NCBI GenBank assembly: GCA_050747825.1 | Contig: JBOGJG010000023.1 | Span: 1-18,550, forward strand | Source of the DNA: JBOGJG01 sp050747825 | GTDB lineage: Bacteria > Acidobacteriota > UBA6911 > RPQK01 > JBOGJG01 | Reading direction: 5' to 3' | Length of the DNA: 18,550 bases | In this document: positions 15,540 to 18,550 of the stretch, piece after piece | How positions within the stretch are numbered: position 1 is the first letter of the stretch | Layout of the letters: the number at the start of each line of letters is the position of its first letter | Program-made: the position numbers and the translations under genes | The notes under the pieces: model-generated | Databases searched by the model: none | What the model saw: the letters and a program-made list of their open reading frames with translations, nothing else | What the model was told of the DNA's origin: nothing

Positions 15540-17263
15540 TCTTTAGATTCAGCCGCCAAAGCGGAATCGCTCTCCGCCGCCGAAACAGGCATCATCTGCT
15601 GCTCTTCCTTTTCAGCCTTCCCCTGTGGGCGTCAGGCAATGCCGGCCCTTTCCACTTCGTAGAGATCATCCAGCAAACTCCCATGAACCTCCCGATTTAC
15701 AGCGGCGACTCGCTGAAACGTTACATCATCGATGTCAACGGAAACGGCTGTGTGTGGTTTGATTTCAACAACGATGGATTGATGGATCTCTTCCTGACCC
15801 AGGGAGCCACCTTCGCTGCCCTGCAGGGGGCGGATCGGAAGAATTATTCCAACCATCTTTTTATTAATCTTGGAAACGGGAAGTTCCGGGACGCTACTGA
15901 TCAAGCCGGCGCAGGCGGCCCTCCTGACGTTTGGGCCATGGGCGCTATTGCCGGCGACTACGATGCCGATGGTTGGACGGATCTGTTCGTAACCTATCTC
16001 GGAGAAGATCTCCTGTATAGAAATAACGGCGGCACGACATTTCGCAACGTCACGCTTCAGGCTGGACTGACCAGCCTCTCGGGCTGGAGCACAGGCGCCT
16101 CATTTGGCGATTACGACGGGGACGGTTACCTCGATTTATATGTCCCCGGCTACGTCAATTTCGATCTTGAGCATCCTCCCGCTCCTGCCTGTCCTTACAA
16201 GGGCATGGAGGTGATGTGCGGGCCCGGCGGCTTAAGGGCGGCGCCGGACTTTCTTTTTCGGAATCGTGGCGACGGCACGTTCGAAGACGTTACGGCGCAA
16301 GCGCTTTTGGGGAAAGAGTTTTTCGATTCCTACGGTTTTGGAGCCGTCTTTGTCGACTTGAATGATGACAACCTCCTCGACCTTTACGTCGCCAACGACC
16401 TGGGGCCTAACTATCTCTACCGGAACAACGGCAACGGTACCTTCACAGAGGTCGGCTTTTCTTCCGGCGCCGCATACGCGGAAGACGGGCGGGCACAAGC
16501 GAGTATGGGAATCGCCATAGGAGACTACAATCGGGATGGTCGGCCCGACATTCTGGTTACCAATTTTTCAGACGATTACGATACGCTTTACAGAAACGAA
16601 GGTGATCTGCTGTTTTCAGATGTGAGCCGGGAAGTCGGCCTGCGCGAGGTCAGTTTGCCCTTTCTGGGCTGGGCCTGCATGTTTGCGGATTTTGACGGCG
16701 ACGGGTGGGAGGATCTGTTTGTTGCCAACGGGCATGTTTATCCCCAGGTGGCCACTCTGCCGGGTGGAAAGTACTGGCAGCGGAACTTGCTCTATCGAAA
16801 TCTTTCGGGCCGGACTTTCCAGGAGGCAGGTCTCGCCAGCGGACTGACAGAAGAGGCGCTGAGCCGCGGCGGAGCCGTGGCCGACTTTGACAATGATGGC
16901 GACCCGGACCTTTTTATCGTCAACATGGACAGCGTTCCTTCGTTTCTAGAGAACCGGTCCAGGAGGCCGGGCAACTGGGTTGGCCTGGCGATTTCCCGGC
17001 CCTTCGGTTCGAAGGTGAAGATTACCAGTCCATCCGGAGATCAGTTTCGTTTTCCAGTGAGCGGGGGTTCATATCTTTCCCAGAATGATCCCCGCGTATT
17101 GGTGGGACTGGGTAAAGACACGGTCGTGGAGAGCGTAGAGGTTCAATGGCCTGGAGGGGAACGGCTCACTCTCAAAAACCTGGAGGTCAACCGCTACCAT
17201 CGCATACCTTATCCCGGAAACCCTTCTGAAGCTCGTTCTAGGGCAACTGGGTCTCGCCCATGA
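15536..17263 (+). CDS. Secreted CRTAC1-type protein: FG-GAP/VCBS propeller plus ASPIC/UnbV domain
   Basis: 575 residues from ATG 15536. A basic N-terminus and hydrophobic stretch HHLLLFLFSLPLWASGNAG form a signal peptide. Seven Ca-binding-type acidic loops mark the propeller repeats (FNNDG at 77, YDADG 142, YDGDG 193, LNDDN 275, YNRDG 331, FDGDG 386, FDNDG 451), several followed by LYRNNG-type motifs. The C-terminal part (about 478-556, ending in VEVQWPGG and YHRI) is an ASPIC/UnbV domain, but the NRDAIGA-like segment usual at its start is absent (LAISRPFGSKV instead). It begins inside the stop codon of the molybdoenzyme (ATGA), so translation is coupled. Functions in bacteria are poorly known; binding or adhesion is likely. 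The 3' end overlaps the convergent gene at 17238 by 26 bases. Confidence 0.9.
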   Translation: MIFRFSRQSGIALRRRNRHHLLLFLFSLPLWASGNAGPFHFVEIIQQTPMNLPIYSGDSLKRYIIDVNGNGCVWFDFNNDGLMDLFLTQGATFAALQGADRKNYSNHLFINLGNGKFRDATDQAGAGGPPDVWAMGAIAGDYDADGWTDLFVTYLGEDLLYRNNGGTTFRNVTLQAGLTSLSGWSTGASFGDYDGDGYLDLYVPGYVNFDLEHPPAPACPYKGMEVMCGPGGLRAAPDFLFRNRGDGTFEDVTAQALLGKEFFDSYGFGAVFVDLNDDNLLDLYVANDLGPNYLYRNNGNGTFTEVGFSSGAAYAEDGRAQASMGIAIGDYNRDGRPDILVTNFSDDYDTLYRNEGDLLFSDVSREVGLREVSLPFLGWACMFADFDGDGWEDLFVANGHVYPQVATLPGGKYWQRNLLYRNLSGRTFQEAGLASGLTEEALSRGGAVADFDNDGDPDLFIVNMDSVPSFLENRSRRPGNWVGLAISRPFGSKVKITSPSGDQFRFPVSGGSYLSQNDPRVLVGLGKDTVVESVEVQWPGGERLTLKNLEVNRYHRIPYPGNPSEARSRATGSRP

Positions 17264-18550
17264 GATAGCGGTCGCATTCGCGGGCGGCGCCGCGGCCTTC
17301 GTTGATGGCCCAGACGATCAGGCTCTGGCCCCGGCGCATGTCGCCGGCGGCAAAAACCCCCTGCACGTTGGTGGCGAACTTGCCGTGCGCGGCTTTGGCG
17401 TTGGAGCGATCGTCCCTCTCCACTCCGAGCTGATCCAGCAACCGGTTTTCCGGGCCCAGAAATCCCATGGCCAGCAGAACCAGTTGGGCGGGATAAACCT
17501 TTTCGCTGCCCGGGACCTCCCGGGGGATAAAGCGCCCCTGTTCATCTCTGGCCCACTCGATCTCCACCGTATGCAGCTCTTTGACGTTCCCGTTCTGATC
17601 GCCTGCAAACTTCTTGGTCATGATCCGATAATGGCGCGGATCCTGCCCAAAGACGGCAGCCGCTTCCTGCTGGCCATAGTCGAGGAAATAGATCCTGGCC
17701 CATTGCGGCCAGGGATTGTTCGGACCGCGCTTCTCGGGGGGCCTGGGAAGAATCTCGAGCTGAGTCAGGCTGCGGCAGCCGTGGCGCATGGCCGTGCCCA
17801 CGCAGTCGGTGCCGGTGTCACCGCCGCCGATCACGACCACGTCCTTCCCCTTGGCTGAAATATATTTGCCATCCCGGTGGCCGCTGTCCAGTAGGCTCTT
17901 GGTATTGGCGTGCAGGAAGTCCATGGCGAAGTGGATGCCCTGCAAAGCGCGGCCTTCCACGTCCAGGTCGCGCGGCCGGGTTGCGCCTGCGCAAAGCACC
18001 ACGGCGTCATATTCCTTGCGCAGTTTCCCAACCGGATAACTTTTGCCCACCTCGGTGTTGACCAGGAAATTCACCCCTTCGCGAGACATCAGGTCCACCC
18101 GTCGCTGCACGATCTTCTTGTCCAGCTTCATATTGGGAATGCCGTAAGTCAGGAGTCCCCCAACCCGGTCGTCACGTTCGAATACCGTGACCAGATGGCC
18201 CGCACGGTTCAGCTGAGCAGCCGCCGCCAGACCCGCCGGACCGGATCCGACAACCGCCACTCGAATGACAACCAGCGCAATAGCCCGGTCGCTTGAAACA
18301 AGAATGTTGCCCTGGAAGTCTCCCTGCAAAACTTCCGGAAAGACCTCGCCCAGGAATTTTGCCCTGTGCTCTCCCGGTCCCAATTGGATTTCTTCGACTC
18401 TAATCGATTGGCCGGATTCCGGTAGGAGAAGAACAAAAAGCTGGGCTGCTTCCGATGAAGTATTCACTAAAGCCAAGCCGCTATCGATGTCCTCATCAGC
18501 TATCCTATGGACGGCGCCAGATGACAATATCTTACCGGAGCTGGAGCCTA
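17238..18550 (-). CDS. Chimeric GltD-like FAD/NAD(P) oxidoreductase with secreted beta-sandwich module at N-terminus, partial
   Basis: One open frame runs from the right edge to TAA-class stop at 17238. Residue numbers here count from TTG 18527, a weak start; the frame is open to the edge (GSSSGKIL precedes), so the true start is probably outside the window. Residues 1-89 (SGLALVNTSS, LGPGEHRAKFLGEVFPEV, SSDRAIALVVIR) resemble the C-terminal beta-sandwich module found in large secreted acidobacterial proteins. From V90 the sequence is the flavoprotein half of glutamate synthase small subunit or a GltD-like oxidoreductase: AVVGSGPAGLAAAAQLNRAGH (FAD), VVVIGGGDTGTD (NADPH), and FAAGDMRRGQSLIVWAINEGR. 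The usual ~145-residue N-terminal iron-sulfur region (CxxCxxxC clusters) is missing, and the junction falls exactly at the first FAD strand. As it stands it should not pass electrons like normal GltD. No gltB is in view. Confidence 0.82.
   Translation of the reverse strand, partial: GSSSGKILSSGAVHRIADEDIDSGLALVNTSSEAAQLFVLLLPESGQSIRVEEIQLGPGEHRAKFLGEVFPEVLQGDFQGNILVSSDRAIALVVIRVAVVGSGPAGLAAAAQLNRAGHLVTVFERDDRVGGLLTYGIPNMKLDKKIVQRRVDLMSREGVNFLVNTEVGKSYPVGKLRKEYDAVVLCAGATRPRDLDVEGRALQGIHFAMDFLHANTKSLLDSGHRDGKYISAKGKDVVVIGGGDTGTDCVGTAMRHGCRSLTQLEILPRPPEKRGPNNPWPQWARIYFLDYGQQEAAAVFGQDPRHYRIMTKKFAGDQNGNVKELHTVEIEWARDEQGRFIPREVPGSEKVYPAQLVLLAMGFLGPENRLLDQLGVERDDRSNAKAAHGKFATNVQGVFAAGDMRRGQSLIVWAINEGRGAARECDRYLMGETQLP

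Noticed and set aside
17238..18260. Complete glutamate synthase small subunit (gltD)
   Set aside because: The N-terminal iron-sulfur domain is absent and the frame continues into an unrelated secreted module, so a normal gltD call would mislead.

Overview
The window looks like chromosomal DNA of a GC-rich (by eye, not computed) Gram-negative bacterium, most likely an acidobacterium. Lineage clues are a very large TonB-dependent receptor with an N-terminal carboxypeptidase-like domain, Tat-exported Gfo/Idh/MocA and sulfite-oxidase-like enzymes, a CRTAC1/ASPIC-UnbV beta-propeller protein, and a small secreted beta-sandwich domain of the type often found in acidobacterial extracellular proteins. 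The assignment is inferred from gene content only.

Layout. (1) Positions 5669 to 1, minus strand: a tight five-gene cluster in the order SPASM radical SAM, B12-binding-type radical SAM, SPASM radical SAM, B12-binding-type radical SAM, then a GT-C membrane glycosyltransferase cut by the window edge. Most gaps are 3-7 bases, but one 160-base spacer holds two facing heptanucleotide arrays able to form a long stem-loop. This looks like a biosynthetic operon for an unidentified, probably membrane-linked or glycosylated product. (2) 5701-6116: a repeat-rich intergenic region with a 229-base composite array of 7-mers and 23-mers and a second 7-mer array. (3) 6117-7755, plus strand: a decayed molybdate permease gene (5' end missing, one frameshift) followed by an apparently intact modC-type ATPase; no modA is visible. 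(4) 13883 to 7802, minus strand: TonB-dependent receptor, secreted alpha/beta hydrolase, Tat-secreted Gfo/Idh/MocA protein, an uptake-and-processing locus with a hairpin after the receptor gene. (5) 14298-17263, plus strand: a sulfite-oxidase-family molybdoenzyme translationally coupled (ATGA overlap) to a CRTAC1-type propeller protein. (6) 17238 to the right edge, minus strand: a chimeric frame joining a secreted beta-sandwich module to a GltD-like flavoprotein that lacks the usual N-terminal iron-sulfur domain.

How the parts may work together. The radical SAM cluster combines two chemistries (SPASM-type and B12-type) with a glycosyltransferase, so sequential radical modification of a lipid- or glycan-linked precursor is a reasonable guess, with no substrate visible. 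The TonB locus could import a ligand that is de-esterified and then oxidised in the periplasm. The molybdoenzyme needs molybdenum cofactor, yet the only molybdate transporter genes here are partly broken. The most unusual features are the shared seven-base period of three unrelated intergenic repeat families, the alternating radical SAM operon, and the GltD chimera.
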